Of a DNA stretch of 64,000 nt, positions 1-10,776 are shown piece after piece (within the stretch, counting starts at the first letter, position 1; every line of letters starts with the position of its first letter). The stretch covers positions 49,555,528 to 49,619,527 of the forward strand of contig CM019823.1 of assembly GCA_009763385.1 (NCBI GenBank), in the 5' to 3' direction. Both the position numbers and the translations under genes were made by a program. Under the pieces are notes generated by a model. The model made no database searches. It was not told where the DNA came from and saw only the letters and a list, made by a program, of their open reading frames with translations. The stretch is from Coix lacryma-jobi var. lacryma-jobi. Its lineage: Eukaryota; Streptophyta; Magnoliopsida; Poales; Poaceae.

Positions 1-456
1 AGAAACTTTTAGGGATGGTTTTTCTATTGCCAAAAATCCTAGATTAGAAGGTCTTATTGTAAACTCTTGGAAATACTCTAATAGGTGACGAGAAAATCAA
101 GTTTTATAAATGTATTGTTATAAAAGAGGAGAAATAAAATTAACTATATGCACATAGTTTAGAGAAAAAATAAACTTTTATGATCAATAATAAGATGTTA
201 TCATGTTCCATTTTTTTAAAAAAGAAAGTAATTTGTTTTAGATTTCGAGTATTGCGGCTGTTACAGTTTTCAATAACTCTATATTTTAGAAAACTATCTC
301 TACTTTTATAAAACTCTAGTCATCTCTCTTTATCAATATAGTATTATATCAACATATTTAATTCTTATAAAATTTTATGAAACTTTTATTGAGATTGACC
401 TAATAGTAATAAAACGTGACGCTGGTAAATTCTAGGGAACGAATCACGTCTGCTTA
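1..456. other. AT-rich intergenic, no gene seen
   Basis: No reading frame of credible length or composition. The stretch is AT-rich and looks like ordinary grass intergenic DNA. Confidence 0.6.
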
Positions 457-719
457 GGGCATCCGCAATGGTTGTCAAATAGCTAGCTAGGAGGAATTCT
501 ATTGGCTCTCAATAGCACTTTACAAATAGCTAACGAGATGACGTATAAAAATAATAAAAAAAGTAGCACTCTTATTGCTACTTTTGTAAGTTGCCTCATC
601 AAAATAGTATTTATTTATATATCTCATCTAGCTAGCTATTTATAAGTTGTCATTGAGAACCAATAACATTCTTCCTAGAGATCAAATAGCTAACGATTTG
701 AACACCATCGTGGACGCCC
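457..719. mobile_element. Tourist-like MITE (TSD TTA)
   Basis: The ends are inverted repeats. GGGCATCCGCAATGG at the left is matched by the complement of a right end finishing CCATCGTGGACGCCC, and both sides carry TAGCTA-rich inner arms. The element is flanked by a TTA on each side, the target-site duplication expected for PIF/Harbinger (Tourist) MITEs. It is about 263 bp with no coding capacity. The superfamily call rests on the 3-bp TTA duplication and is inference. Confidence 0.65.
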
Positions 720-1129
720 TTATTGACGCCCTTATTGGTGAACTCGGCCACGTGTCGAGCGTCTACGTAGGATCGTACGGGAAAGCTGGTGCATCCAGGG
801 TCCGTCCAATTTATTTCCGCCAGGCTAGCAGCTCACACAAGACAGCCACGTTGTGTAGTGCATCTCCTCAGTCGGTCACGCTAATCGGCGATCAGCGAAC
901 GTTCGCTGATAGAGAATTGAGTGAACGATCCAACAACATACTACTCCATTTTCAGGAACTTCTATACAACGTTCGCTGAGTATATCGATTTCCATTTTCA
1001 GGAAGACCGCACTTTCTCTTTTTTGGTATGAGTGCGAACAGACATTAATTAGTTTCTCTCATCAAGCGCGTTGGCTCTCATTTCTCAACCGTGCGTGACA
1101 TCACCTGACATAAGTTAGGAAATGCAAAA
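720..1129. other. intergenic, no credible gene
   Basis: A frame open through part of this region starts at TTG inside the preceding MITE and has no recognisable domain. I see nothing else to annotate. Confidence 0.5.
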
Positions 1130-1585
1130 CAAAACTAGACCAACTTCTATATATTTCGAAAAATTGTTCTAGTAACAATTTATATGTACTAACATATAAC
1201 TTATAACTTATGTATAGAAAATTATAAAACATAACCTACATATAAAAAGGTTATGAACATAACTTATGTAAAAAGTTATTAAACACAATGAAACCACTTA
1301 ACTTATAACTTATGCTAAAACGTAGAAATACAAAAGTTATTAAATACAAAAAATAAACTAATTTATAACTTCATTAAAACTTAGAAACACAAAAGCTATA
1401 AAATATAATTTATGTACAAAAGTTATCAAACACAACTTGTGTGATATAATTTTTTGTATAAAACTTTTTTTGGCTAATTTTTGTATAAAACTTATGTACA
1501 TAAGTTATTCTATATAATTTCTGTAAATAAGTTATTTTATAGTACTGCAACTTATTTACATAACTTATGTACAAAGTTCTGTGAG
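1130..1585. repeat. degenerate AT-rich repeat array (AACTTATGTA-type units)
   Basis: Variants of ACTTATGTAnAAAAGTTAT recur about a dozen times, in both orientations, across roughly 450 bp. They include an 18-bp perfect palindrome at 1489-1506 (AACTTATGTACATAAGTT). No coding potential. It may be the interior of an old foldback or MITE-type element whose ends I could not define. Confidence 0.5.
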
Positions 1586-1714
1586 TAACTCACGGATAAA
1601 GAGAGAAAATCTGCTACACATCTTAAACTAGTTCAGAAGAAGTAAAAAAATTATAATATTATAAAAAAGAAACGGAAAAAGAAAAGAACTCGCCTGTGTC
1701 CGTATGCCGCGTAA

Positions 1715-1931
1715 GAGCAAGTATAATAGTGGACTATAAGCTGGTTAAATGTTGAGGTGGAGGAGAGAGGAGAGGAGAGAGATGACAAACATGTTGTAAG
1801 CTTACAACCGACTCAGCCACAAAAACAAAAAACTATGTGAGACAAACAAATAGACCATGTATTAATTATGAATAGCTAACTACTATATAAACAGACTGAA
1901 AGAAGACCCTAAAGAACCTTACAACTTGCTC
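1715..1931. mobile_element. Tourist-like MITE (TSD TAA)
   Basis: The left end GAGCAAGTATAATAG matches the complement of the right end ACAACTTGCTC over the terminal GAGCAAGT. TAA is present directly outside both ends (1712-1714 and 1932-1934). It is 217 bp and non-coding, as expected of a PIF/Harbinger-derived MITE. Confidence 0.7.
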
Positions 1932-2156
1932 TAAGGAGCCTGACCCGCATGCGCACACACCATTCGAGACTTCGAGTGGTAGAAAAAAAAGATGGAACAC
2001 ATGCCGTGAAAAGAGGTAGAATTAGCGAAAGGGTCCGCTGGTAAAACAGTCCAGTGGGACGCTACCCACCAGGGTTTTTTCTGTATTTTTTCAGAATTTG
2101 CAGGTACACGCACGCGTGCGCGTTCGTGTGCTTGTGGTGTGAGTGTGGAGTGTGTT

Positions 2157-2520
2157 GGTTGTGTGCGTCCAAATTGTACCTAATAATTAAAATAGGTCCG
2201 ATTACATAGACACAGCTGTTCACTCCGTTCGCTAGGCAAGAAACTGAGTGATCGTTCGTGATATTGGATTTGGGTATAGGTTGTGTGCGTCTAAATTGTA
2301 CCTGATAATTAAAAGAGATCCGATTACGTAGACACAGTTGTTCACTCCGTTCGCTACGCAAGAAACTGAGTGAGCACTCGTGATATTGGATTTGGGCTAT
2401 TGGATTTGAGTATAGGTTGTGTGCGTCAAATTGTACCTGATAATTAAAAAAAGACACAGCTGTTCACTCAAGTTCGCTACGCAAGAAACTGAGTGGGCGC
2501 TCGTGATATTGGATTTGGGC
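2157..2520. repeat. three-copy tandem repeat, unit about 106-136 bp
   Basis: Each unit starts with GGTTGTGTGCGTC (2157, 2279, 2415). It continues through TAATTAAAA, a GACACAG(C/T)TGTTCACTC core, GCAAGAAACTGAGTG and GATATTGGATTTGGG. Copy 2 has an extra TATTGGATTTGAG segment and copy 3 lacks the CCGATTACGTA part. Open frames in these repeats on either strand have no family resemblance, so I treat the block as non-coding satellite-like sequence. Confidence 0.85.
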
Positions 2521-2760
2521 TCCTCAATTCCTCCTAGTGGCCACTCTCTTTTCTCTTCTTCTCTGGTCTGCAACGAAAAAGGATGGTGTCGTTTTCGTAC
2601 TCCTGTTTTCTCATGTTCCTAATTAAAAGCTTCCTGGAAAAAAATGCTCTTCGACTTTCATGGCGTTGCGCTGGCGTGTTGGATAGCTATTGTACACGTC
2701 AATCAGTGAGTGTCATTATTGCCGTGCTCGCAGGACCGATCAATGAGACAGTGTTCCTTG

Positions 2761-2866
2761 CTCCCTCCGTCCCTATCTAATATCTAAGTGTCGTCTGTAA
2801 AGCGTGTCTGTGAAGGAAACACGGATTTTCAGAGACAGTTATTTAGTTATTTAGGGACGGAGGGAG
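2761..2866. mobile_element. short Stowaway-type MITE
   Basis: CTCCCTCCGTCCCTA at the left and its complement TAGGGACGGAGGGAG at the right are the canonical Stowaway (Tc1/Mariner MITE) terminal repeats. The unit is about 106 bp. A TA follows the right end, but the left flank reads TG, so the TA duplication is decayed on that side. Confidence 0.75.
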
Positions 2867-3097
2867 TACGTAGGTTGCATTTGGTTGCTCGGAATTGAGT
2901 GTACAGAAAGTAATCTAGCAATAAAATAAAAATTACACTGCTGTCAAAAAAATTACATTCTAGATAAATAGTTTCAATTTATAGAATACAGATCCTTAGT
3001 CAATTGCTGGCCATTAGTCTAGTTACAAAGAATTGTGCGGTGGAATAAGATCAGAAAAATACTATACTCCATGTAAAACACCGTGAATATTGTTTTA

Positions 3098-3289
3098 AGA
3101 GGATGTTTGGAACAACTTCGCTCCATGTTTCTTTGCCAAACGGTTTGAGCTCTACCCACTCTATTCCAGGGAAAAGAGTGGAGTTGTGAGAGCATCTAAA
3201 GAAGTGCTCCACAAACTTTAGGTTTGTGTAGAGCTACTTCATAGTGAAGTTTTTGGAGTAAAGTTTGTAGAGCAATCCTAAACAGACCC
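3098..3289. mobile_element. probable Tourist-like MITE (TSD TTA)
   Basis: The left end AGAGGATGTTTGGAAC is a loose inverted match to the right end, which finishes AATCCTAAACAGACCC. TTA lies directly outside both ends. The interior is GAGCTCC/GGAGTxx rich and non-coding. The terminal match is imperfect, so the boundaries are approximate. Confidence 0.5.
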
Positions 3290-4490
3290 TTAAACTACGT
3301 ATCTATATCACATTTTAATAGTAAGTTACTCTCCCCGTCTAGAGAAAAGAGTCATTTTGCAATTCAAAACATGTTCGAGAAAAAGAGTCCTCGTAGGCAG
3401 TGGACCCAGTACAATACCTGTGGGGCTCCTCAATGGGAACAACTGCCACATCGCCTAAATTCGTATAGTTGTCCGATCTTTCATCCTATGGCCCATACTG
3501 TTTGGAGCCGCTTTTGTTAGAAACAACTTCTCACGATTATTTCTAGCTTCTTCAGCTTCTACTTTGGATCCCAGCATAAAAAAAATATCTACTCTAGATT
3601 CAACTCCTCGCTCATGCTCCCTCATAGCCCCGTCCCGCGCCGCGCCACGTTCACCGCTCCCGCCCTCGTCATAGCCTCTTTTTTGGCTTCCTCACTCACT
3701 ATCTCTCCCTCTCCCTCTCTCCTGACGTGGCGGTGTGTCGGTTGGGTCCAGCGTTGTTGTCTCAATGCATAACGTGTTGGCGAGACAACGACGACGTCCC
3801 CGGCTTATGGGTAGAATTACTAGTTGCTCTACATTCTAGACTTGCGTCGACACAGCTGTGAAGAGGACAGCGGATCTAGCGGCTTCTTCCCATGATCCAC
3901 CTCAGCTACACCCATCGTCAAGGCAAAGGCAGCCCAGGGCGAGGTTGCCCCCTTGTCCACCACTTGTCGTGCCACCCAAAACAGACATCATTTACTGGCA
4001 ACTATATTGCTGAAATCGGTTGAAGTAGATATGACCCGATCTTTCTATAGGTATAAACAACTTGTGTCTAGGGATGATATTGAATTCGATTCATATATTT
4101 TTTGGGTTCCATCATGACGCATGGACATGTTTGGTTGTAAGAATTATTAAATTAAACAATAAAATATATTTTCATAATAAAATTTGATACACATTCTGGT
4201 ACGTTATTCGTTTCAAATTATAAATTATTTTGTTTTTTTGGTATATAAATTTTGCTATATATATATATATTAGCAAAATCTATGTAAAAAAGTTAAAATT
4301 ATAATTTGGAATAAAGGAAGTATTATTTTGTATAAATCTTGTGAAGTTTATAAAAAAGTTCGATGTAGACCAAACCTAGAATGTTTTTTAATGGAAGGAG
4401 TACTTAATTGACATAGTATTGATTCATGCCTCTCTATATGGGCTAGAGCTAAATACTACTATTTCCTTTGTTTTAAAATAATTGTGCATC
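3290..4490. other. intergenic, no gene; decayed MITE remnant near 4195-4402
   Basis: 3600-3960 is moderately GC-rich with pyrimidine runs but has no open frame I can support. Around 4195-4402 two arms (TTTCAAATTATAAATTA and a near complement TTATAATTTGGAATAAAGGA) followed by GGAAGGAGTA suggest an eroded Stowaway-like MITE. A short TA microsatellite lies near 4255-4270. Confidence 0.45.
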
Positions 4491-4499
4491 ATATTTTTA

Positions 4500-5020
4500 T
4501 CAATATTTGTATCATCTAATAGTTTTTTAATTATAAATAAAAATATATATATTTATTATTCTAATAATATTTATAATGTATTATAAATATATTAGCATAT
4601 TTTTTGTATATATTTAGTTATATTTAAATAAATTGATTTCTCAAAAAAGAAGGAACCTATTCGTTTGAGCTTATCAACCATATTTTGGTTTATTCTCTCT
4701 TCCAAATATTTGTATCCTCTAATAATATTTTTATTATAAATAAAAAATATTTCATTAATATATTTGCATATTTTTGTATATATTTAGTTATATTTAAGTA
4801 AATTGATTTCTCACTAAAACAAGGACCCTGGAAATAGCTGAAATTAGCCGTAAATGCTTATTAGTCATACTTCAGTTTATTCCCTCTTATAAAATACTAT
4901 TGAAACAACTAAATTAACCGTAAAACAATTGAAATTAGCCGTAAATGTTTATTAGTTATACTTCGATTTATTCTCTTTTATAGAATACTATTAAAACAGT
5001 TGAAATTAGCTGTAAATAAA
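4500..5020. repeat. AT-rich locally duplicated block
   Basis: There are two layers of direct repetition. TTTGTATC(A/C)TCTAATA... followed by TTTAGTTATATTTAA(A/G)TAAATTGATTTCTCA occurs twice, about 4500-4645 and about 4700-4815. Then TGAAATTAGC(C/T)GTAAAT recurs at 4839, 4930 and 5001, with a shared downstream TTATTAGT(C/T)ATACTTC between the first two copies. No coding sequence. Confidence 0.7.
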
Positions 5021-5975
5021 TTTGTCAAGATATGCAGTTATTGCGGAATGGAGCGTATCCATGCCATCAGTACGAATCGAAAACGGGGCCACTCTAACGG
5101 AGAAACCAAAGCTACCATGGTGCCGCTGTTTCAGTTGGCACATAGTTTCTGCGTGAATACAGAGAGCAAAACATTCCAAATGACCAGAAACTCTGATGCT
5201 CTCACAAGCCCTGATCTTGGTTAGCCTTCTGGATGCATATAAAACTAATTAACTCAATGGAGCTACGCGTGCAGGTCATCATCAAAAACAAAAACCAACC
5301 TTAATGCTCCTGTGTTATGTGTCGTCTATACAAATAAATGCAATGCCCTGTAGTGATCCTTGGTTTCACCTGAAAATAGCTTTTAAAGTTTTCTGCTAAC
5401 ATATGTACGCTCATAAAAGGCTTGAACTGAAACTAAGCTCCTGGATGAGCCATAATTCCTGCTTCGTTTCATTGGCCATATATATTGTGGAATAGTTTAG
5501 CATGACAAGTTGCTTGGCTAATTACTCTTGTCCTTATTGTTCGTATCCACTCGTTGGTATGGTCATCACACGTGAGTCCAACGAATAACATCCACAGGGA
5601 CACCCGACCTACCTTGTCTCACGTTTGATCTGTCCACAAAGATCAGAATTCAGAAGTTGGGAGTAAAATACTGTAGCTACAAAGAGAGAGACAATCAGAC
5701 AAGCAGAGAGCACATGAGCATCGTACCAAGACTACAAGTGGATACATGATACGGACTAGTACCTCCTTTAAAAAGAAAAATACAGTTCTAGTTCTGTTAA
5801 GCTATCTAAAGTTTAACTGAGTTTATATAAAAAAACAAACATATTTGTAACAACAAATACATACTTATTCGATATTATAAATAAAATTCTATAAATTTGG
5901 TTAACTTACAAAAATATAGCTTAATATATTATATATACATAATGTATTCTTTTCGGAATGGCGGAAGTGCGATGC
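5021..5975. other. intergenic, no credible gene
   Basis: The longest frame (5000-5224) begins inside the repeat block at TTG or similar and has no domain resemblance. Near 5755-5830 an ACCTCCTTTAAAAAG stretch looks like half of an old Stowaway copy. Confidence 0.45.
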
Positions 5976-6214
5976 GGCCTTGTTTAGATGTTGAATTTTT
6001 TTCAACTTTGCTACTATAACACTTTCGTTTGTATTTGACAAATATTGTTCAATCATGTGCTAACTAGGCTCAAAAGATTCGTCTCTTGATTTACAACTAA
6101 TCTGTACAATTAGTTATTTATTTACCAATATTTAATGCTACATACATGCATCCAAACATTAATATGATGGAGAGAGTAAAAAAAGTTAGAAGTTTAATGC
6201 AATCTAAACCAGGC
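5976..6214. mobile_element. Tourist/Harbinger-type MITE (GGCCTTGTTTAGAT family)
   Basis: The left end GGCCTTGTTTAGATG and right end ATCTAAACCAGGC are inverted repeats. The interior has the GATTCGTCTC...ACTAATTxxxxAATTAGTTATTT signature also seen, inverted, at 13857-14112. About 239 bp, non-coding. I could not define a clean target-site duplication. Confidence 0.6.
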
Positions 6215-7327
6215 ATCAAACATGAGTTTCTCTTATGCATGGATACTTGAAATATTCGAGCCCATGCGGCCATGCCAGGACGCCTGTCAGCCTCCTGAAA
6301 TAGTACAATTGAACAGGTGGCCCAATATCTGTTGCTTTTTTTTTAAAAAAAAAAACTGGTGGGGTTTTAAGGCCCCTACTGGAAATAAATTTTACAATAT
6401 ATCTGTTGCTTTTTCATATGCACACGGAATGACAGAATGGTCCCGTCGCGAAAATATTTATTGTCTGGATAGCGATGCTAAAGTATTCTGTGATCGGGCT
6501 TGCTCGGCTGCATTTCATCCACGGACACCAGCTGCTGCTGCTGCTGCTGCTTGTTTTCCTTCGTATAAAAACATCAAATGCAGGAGTGGTTGTACAGGCC
6601 CGGCGTTTGATTTTGAGGCCATAATTTAAAAAAATTCCTCACAATATTTATCTCAGCCTTTTGCTAGTTTCTACCTGCCAAAAGCTAGAAGATGTTGCCT
6701 GCTGGCTTTGGAAAACCTGGAGAACCTTTTTTTTGACTTTTGAGTATATAAATAAATAAACTAAAAGGTAAAAACACGCTGAGAGAAGCCTTTCTAGATT
6801 GTTGTGAGCTGAAAAGCTAAAAAACATTATAAAAATCAATAGAAAAAGGTCGGCAGCCAGAAAGCAATCTTTGAGCAAAAGTCCAAAAATAGCAGCCCAA
6901 ACAAACAGGCCCATATCTCAATGGTCGGTCATGAGAAGCTTGTTGGTCATCGCAAATTCTATTCTATGTAGAAAGTGGGAGCTCAAATTCTGAAGTGAAC
7001 ATCTACCAGATGGGAAAGGGTCCACATTTATCATCAGAAGAAAAATTAAACTGATGGTTCTTCTATAGCTCTATCTCGAAAAGTTTTCCCATTCCAGTTT
7101 CCTGCAGCAACTTGAGAGTCAGAGTTAGATGTATCTGTCAGATTGCAAAGTGGTCACAAACTATGCGGGTTCACTATCATTATTATCCATTACCTGGTGG
7201 TTCTATACGGAGCAAAAAAGAGTTACTGGTCTCCCTTAACAAACCAGAATCCCAACTCTTGGACTGGGTGATGTCAGGAAACTATTTCATGGTTTATCCA
7301 GTGCTTGAATTTTCTTCATAGGCCTTG
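6215..7327. other. intergenic / 3' flank of the minus-strand gene at 7328
   Basis: Holds a (GCT)n microsatellite at 6531-6550 and an A-run near 6343. The part from 7327 down to about 7080 is the likely 3' untranslated region of the minus-strand gene that ends at 7328. No independent gene is supported. The frames here have no recognisable domain. Confidence 0.45.
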
Positions 7328-10300
7328 TCATTCTGCTTTACCTGTTTGTACTTCAGATTCTTCTCGTTTGGAATCCTTTCCTGTCTGCAAGCAAAAGGGA
7401 GGATTTGACTCAGAACAGGAAAAACAGAATAATTACTATGATGTTAGTACAAATTAGAACTAACCAGCATCTCATGGTCGCCCATTATTTCCTCAATCAC
7501 CTCGCCGAGAACCTTCTCTGCACTGTTAGGAACAAGCGCAGCAAAAGCAGCTTGTTCCAACCCTGAAAGAAGAAAATAAAAAACTGTCAATTTTATGAGA
7601 CCTAGCCTTAAAGCGTTGAAGTTCAGTTTATTTATTTGATTACAGAGTTTCACCTTATAGATGCCACCATTTCATAATTCAAGGTAGAACTTTTGACTTA
7701 CCAGTTTCTGGGAAGGCATTGATGAACATCATCATCTCCTCGCCAGTCAGACCAGAAAATATGCATATCCTTGGCAGTGATCCTGCAATCTGTGAATTGG
7801 ACATGTGCCTTAGCTAGAGTTTTAGATACAGATTTAAGAGTAGGGAATAAAGTACCATAAATATCCGTAAACTAAATTCTCAATACAAGTATATGCACTA
7901 GCATTCTAAAAGCTAAAAAATAGGTCTACAATGTCTTGGTGTAAACCTTGACAGCTTCCAAATCAGGCTGCTCAGTGTGCATGGCATCCCATAAGGTTTG
8001 CTTTATCATCTCCTCTGTACAATAAATCACCTAAGTCAAGTTAAAAGTATTGTGAGAACAGAATCAAACAAACTTGGATGAACTTTCAGGGTTGCATCTA
8101 CCAACTGAAAACTGCAGTCGCACTAAAGACAGCAACAAGAGAAAGGCATTATAAACTGAATTATATTGCTAATAAGTGTACCATTGTTGAGATTTATTTA
8201 GAAAACAGCACAAACAAAGTAAATCTTTGTCCCATCAACTCAAATTCATTTCACTTCTTTTCTTGTTGGAGAGTACATATTAATTGTTCAGTTCATGTAC
8301 CATCTGCAATAACATATAGCACAACTATTTTCTCTGGTATAGCAAACTGACAGCTAACCTAGGCAGAATAATTCCATATCAATGGCAAAACTGTAAAAGG
8401 TTAATCTAGTTTTCTGACAGTATATGGAATAAACAAATGACTTCATCACTCTAATCAACATGTATACGTATAGGGCATTCTTGCATATATCAGTGACAGC
8501 GATGCACAACTTGCCTTGAGGAATTCACCATCAAGCTCTTTCAGGAAGGCCTGAATCTGCACAAATCGTGGAGCTCACATAAGTTGGAACTGGCAGCACA
8601 GCACAAAGTAGGAGTATTATTTACTAGGGAGAATTGGCCCTGGGACATTCCGAAAGGCCTAAATTGGCCGGTGCACACATCCACTTTCAATATTTGCCAG
8701 AAGACACTATGGTTTCGTGTAATTGGGCTAATAGACATCGACCCTCATCTAATATTTTTATAAAATAGATATAAAATTATATAAGTGCCAAAAAATTATA
8801 ATATAATTTTTTCGACACTCTACATGATAAGAACTACATACTAAAAATATTATTTTGTGCTGAAATGATCATTTTGCCCCCACTTCATAAATAAACAAAG
8901 ATAACCATGATTAATTAGTTAATTTATTTGTAATATATTAAAAATACTGACAAAATCACAGAATGCATACATCACCAAATCTTGTCTATCATAAAAATAT
9001 CATATCAAAATAACAAAGTTTAATATATCAATTAAGCTCCACAAGAGATAAATCTATAATTCAGTCATGCTAAATATGTCACTATAAACTTTATTATTTT
9101 GAGCTAATATTTTTAGCATTGTCAAGATTTGTTGATGTACGCATTCTATGATTTGTCCCAAGATTTGTAGTGACCTACAATCATATAAGCAAATTAACCA
9201 TGATTATCTTTGTTTATTTATGAAGTGGGGGCAAAATGATCATTTCAGCGCAAAATAATATTTTTAGTATGTAGTTCTTATCATGTAGAGTGTCGAAAAA
9301 ATTATATTATAATTTTTTTGGCACTTATATAATTTTATATCTATTTTATAAAAATATTGGATGAGGGTCGATGTCTATTGGCCCAATTACACGAAACCAT
9401 AGTGTCTTGTGGCAAATATTTAAAGTGGATGTGTGCACCGGCCAATTTAGGCCTTTCGGAATGTCCCAGTGCCAATTCTCCCTATTTACTACTGCCGATA
9501 ATAATTGTAAGACATATATAATTTCTTTTTCTACCACTTTATTTTTTTTTAAAAAAAAAACATGAATGTTCAAGCTTCTGAGCATGCTTGGTGGAATCTG
9601 ACGAAGCACAGCCTATGTGTGATCGTTTTCAACTTTAGTACCAAATATTACTCCCTCTTTCACCAAGTTTGACCAAGTTTATACAAACGGTATCAATATT
9701 TACGATACCAAATTAGTATTATTAGATCCATCATGAATATACATATTTGGTGTCATATATACATGTTATCTTTTATATAAATTTTGTCAAACTTTAGTTG
9801 TTTTGACTAAGTAAAGAGTTAGAATTGCATCCTCTTCAAGGCAGAGGTAGTATCTTTTTTCCCTAAAAAAACTACTGAGAAGTGAGCACCAACATTGAAG
9901 CGTTTTGGTTCTTTTAATTGTAATAACATAGTGCAAAACGATGGAGAAAAATAATAATGCTCTGAAAATTGACATCACTGATTACCGTGACAGTTTCGTC
10001 TTTCTCAAATCCGATGAGCAATAGCGCCTGAAATTCACATATAGGAGCATGATATACTGTATTTTTCAGCGTTTCCATGTACTCGCATGACGGGCATGCA
10101 AGTATGCAACGGTGTATAACAACTGCGAGCCTCAACTCACCGGTGGGCCGTACATGGGATCGTCCGCGTTCAACGGCACAAACTTGGAGTCCTCTTCCAT
10201 CAGCTCGGCCGGAGCTCCTGAGACGCACGCGTATATCACATAAATAAATGAACCGAAACCGAGTACTGCAAAGCTAGCTGAAGTGCGCAGCTTCCGCCAC

Positions 10301-10541
10301 CACCACACCACGCATCTTTACCTTCGGGGGGCAGCGATCGCAGCGGGGGCCCGCCCCACTGGCACCATCGTCTCCTCAGTGGCGGCACCGAGATGGAGGC
10401 AGAGGGACCGCGCGGCACCCGCGCAAGATGGGGGAAAGTGGAAGCACTGGAGCGTGCGATGAGCGGGCGCGGAGGCAGAGCGGCGGCAGCGGGTGCTGTT
10501 GCAGCCATCGGCGCCGGCGGCGAGAACGGGGAAGATATCAT
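7328..10541 (-). CDS. conserved plant protein of unknown function, 8 exons, probable organelle-targeted
   Basis: I assign eight coding exons on the minus strand: 10322-10541, 10141-10217, 9986-10027, 8515-8556, 7947-8030, 7702-7789, 7465-7562 and 7328-7384. All reading phases agree, and they give about 235 residues from ATG 10541. An alternative ATG at 10508 (MAATAPAAAALPP) would give 224. The N-terminus is rich in Ala, Pro, Ser and Arg and has few acids, so it resembles a plastid or mitochondrial transit peptide. The mature part has a hydrophobic strand ALLLIGFEKDET, a VIYCTEEMIKQTLWDAM segment, and a conserved-looking core (LPRICIFSGLTGEEMMMF, then AALVPNSAEK and EEIMGDHEML). The last exon encodes a short charged tail. 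All introns are GT-AG except the one after exon 4, whose donor reads AAG|GCAAGT (GC-AG class). Intron 3 (8557-9985) contains an 855-bp foldback transposon. I recognise the core as a protein type I believe is conserved in green plants, but I cannot name its family or activity. It shares a head-to-head promoter with the MRS2 gene. Confidence 0.8.
8628..9482. mobile_element. Mutator-like foldback MITE with long inverted arms, TSD TATTTACTA
   Basis: An 855-bp element sits in intron 3 of the minus-strand gene. The ends are GGGAGAATTGG...CCAATTCTCCC, and the inverted arms extend nearly 300 bp each (about 8628-8925 against about 9188-9482) with few mismatches. Its insertion duplicated the 9-bp TATTTACTA (8619-8627 and 9483-9491). 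A 9-bp duplication and GAGAATTG-like termini are typical of Mutator/MULE elements. Without a transposase it is a non-autonomous foldback. If transcribed within the pre-mRNA it would form a long, nearly perfect hairpin. Confidence 0.85.
9650..9850. mobile_element. decayed Stowaway-like MITE in the same intron
   Basis: The left end TACTCCCTCTTTCACC and a weak right end GGCAGAGGTAGTA flank an AT-rich interior with CAAGTTTGACCAAG and GTCAAACTTTAG arms, typical of grass Stowaway families. Ends are eroded and the boundaries approximate. It lies within intron 3 of the minus-strand gene. Confidence 0.4.
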
Positions 10542-10776
10542 CTTCGCTTGTGGATCGTGGACTTGTGGTCTCTCTTCCGCTAGCGCTTTGCCAGCGCATC
10601 TGCTTGGTGCGTTGACGCTGCACGCAATTGCAGCCGTCCGATCAGCATCCTAGGGCTTCCGCTCACGAGCGGTTGGGCCCACTCGTCCACCACAGATTGG
10701 AGTTGGACCACGACGACCGAAGACCGAACCCGCCGTCCGACCCCATTCACCCCCGGCACGCCGGCGCCGCAGCGCC
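10542..10776. promoter_or_regulatory. shared head-to-head promoter region with TGGGCCCA site
   Basis: Only 235 bp separate the start codon of the minus-strand gene (10541) from that of MRS2 (10777), so both 5' UTRs and promoters must lie in or overlap this interval. It is GC-rich with no clear TATA box. At 10674-10681 it holds TGGGCCCA, a self-complementary pair of site-II-type TGGGCC motifs, which TCP factors bind in plant housekeeping promoters (family knowledge). A TAGGGCTT close to a telo-box lies just before it at about 10651. That these drive both genes is inference. Confidence 0.55.

Noticed and set aside
647..979. 110-codon frame
   Set aside because: It starts at TTG within a MITE, with no ATG context and no recognisable domain.
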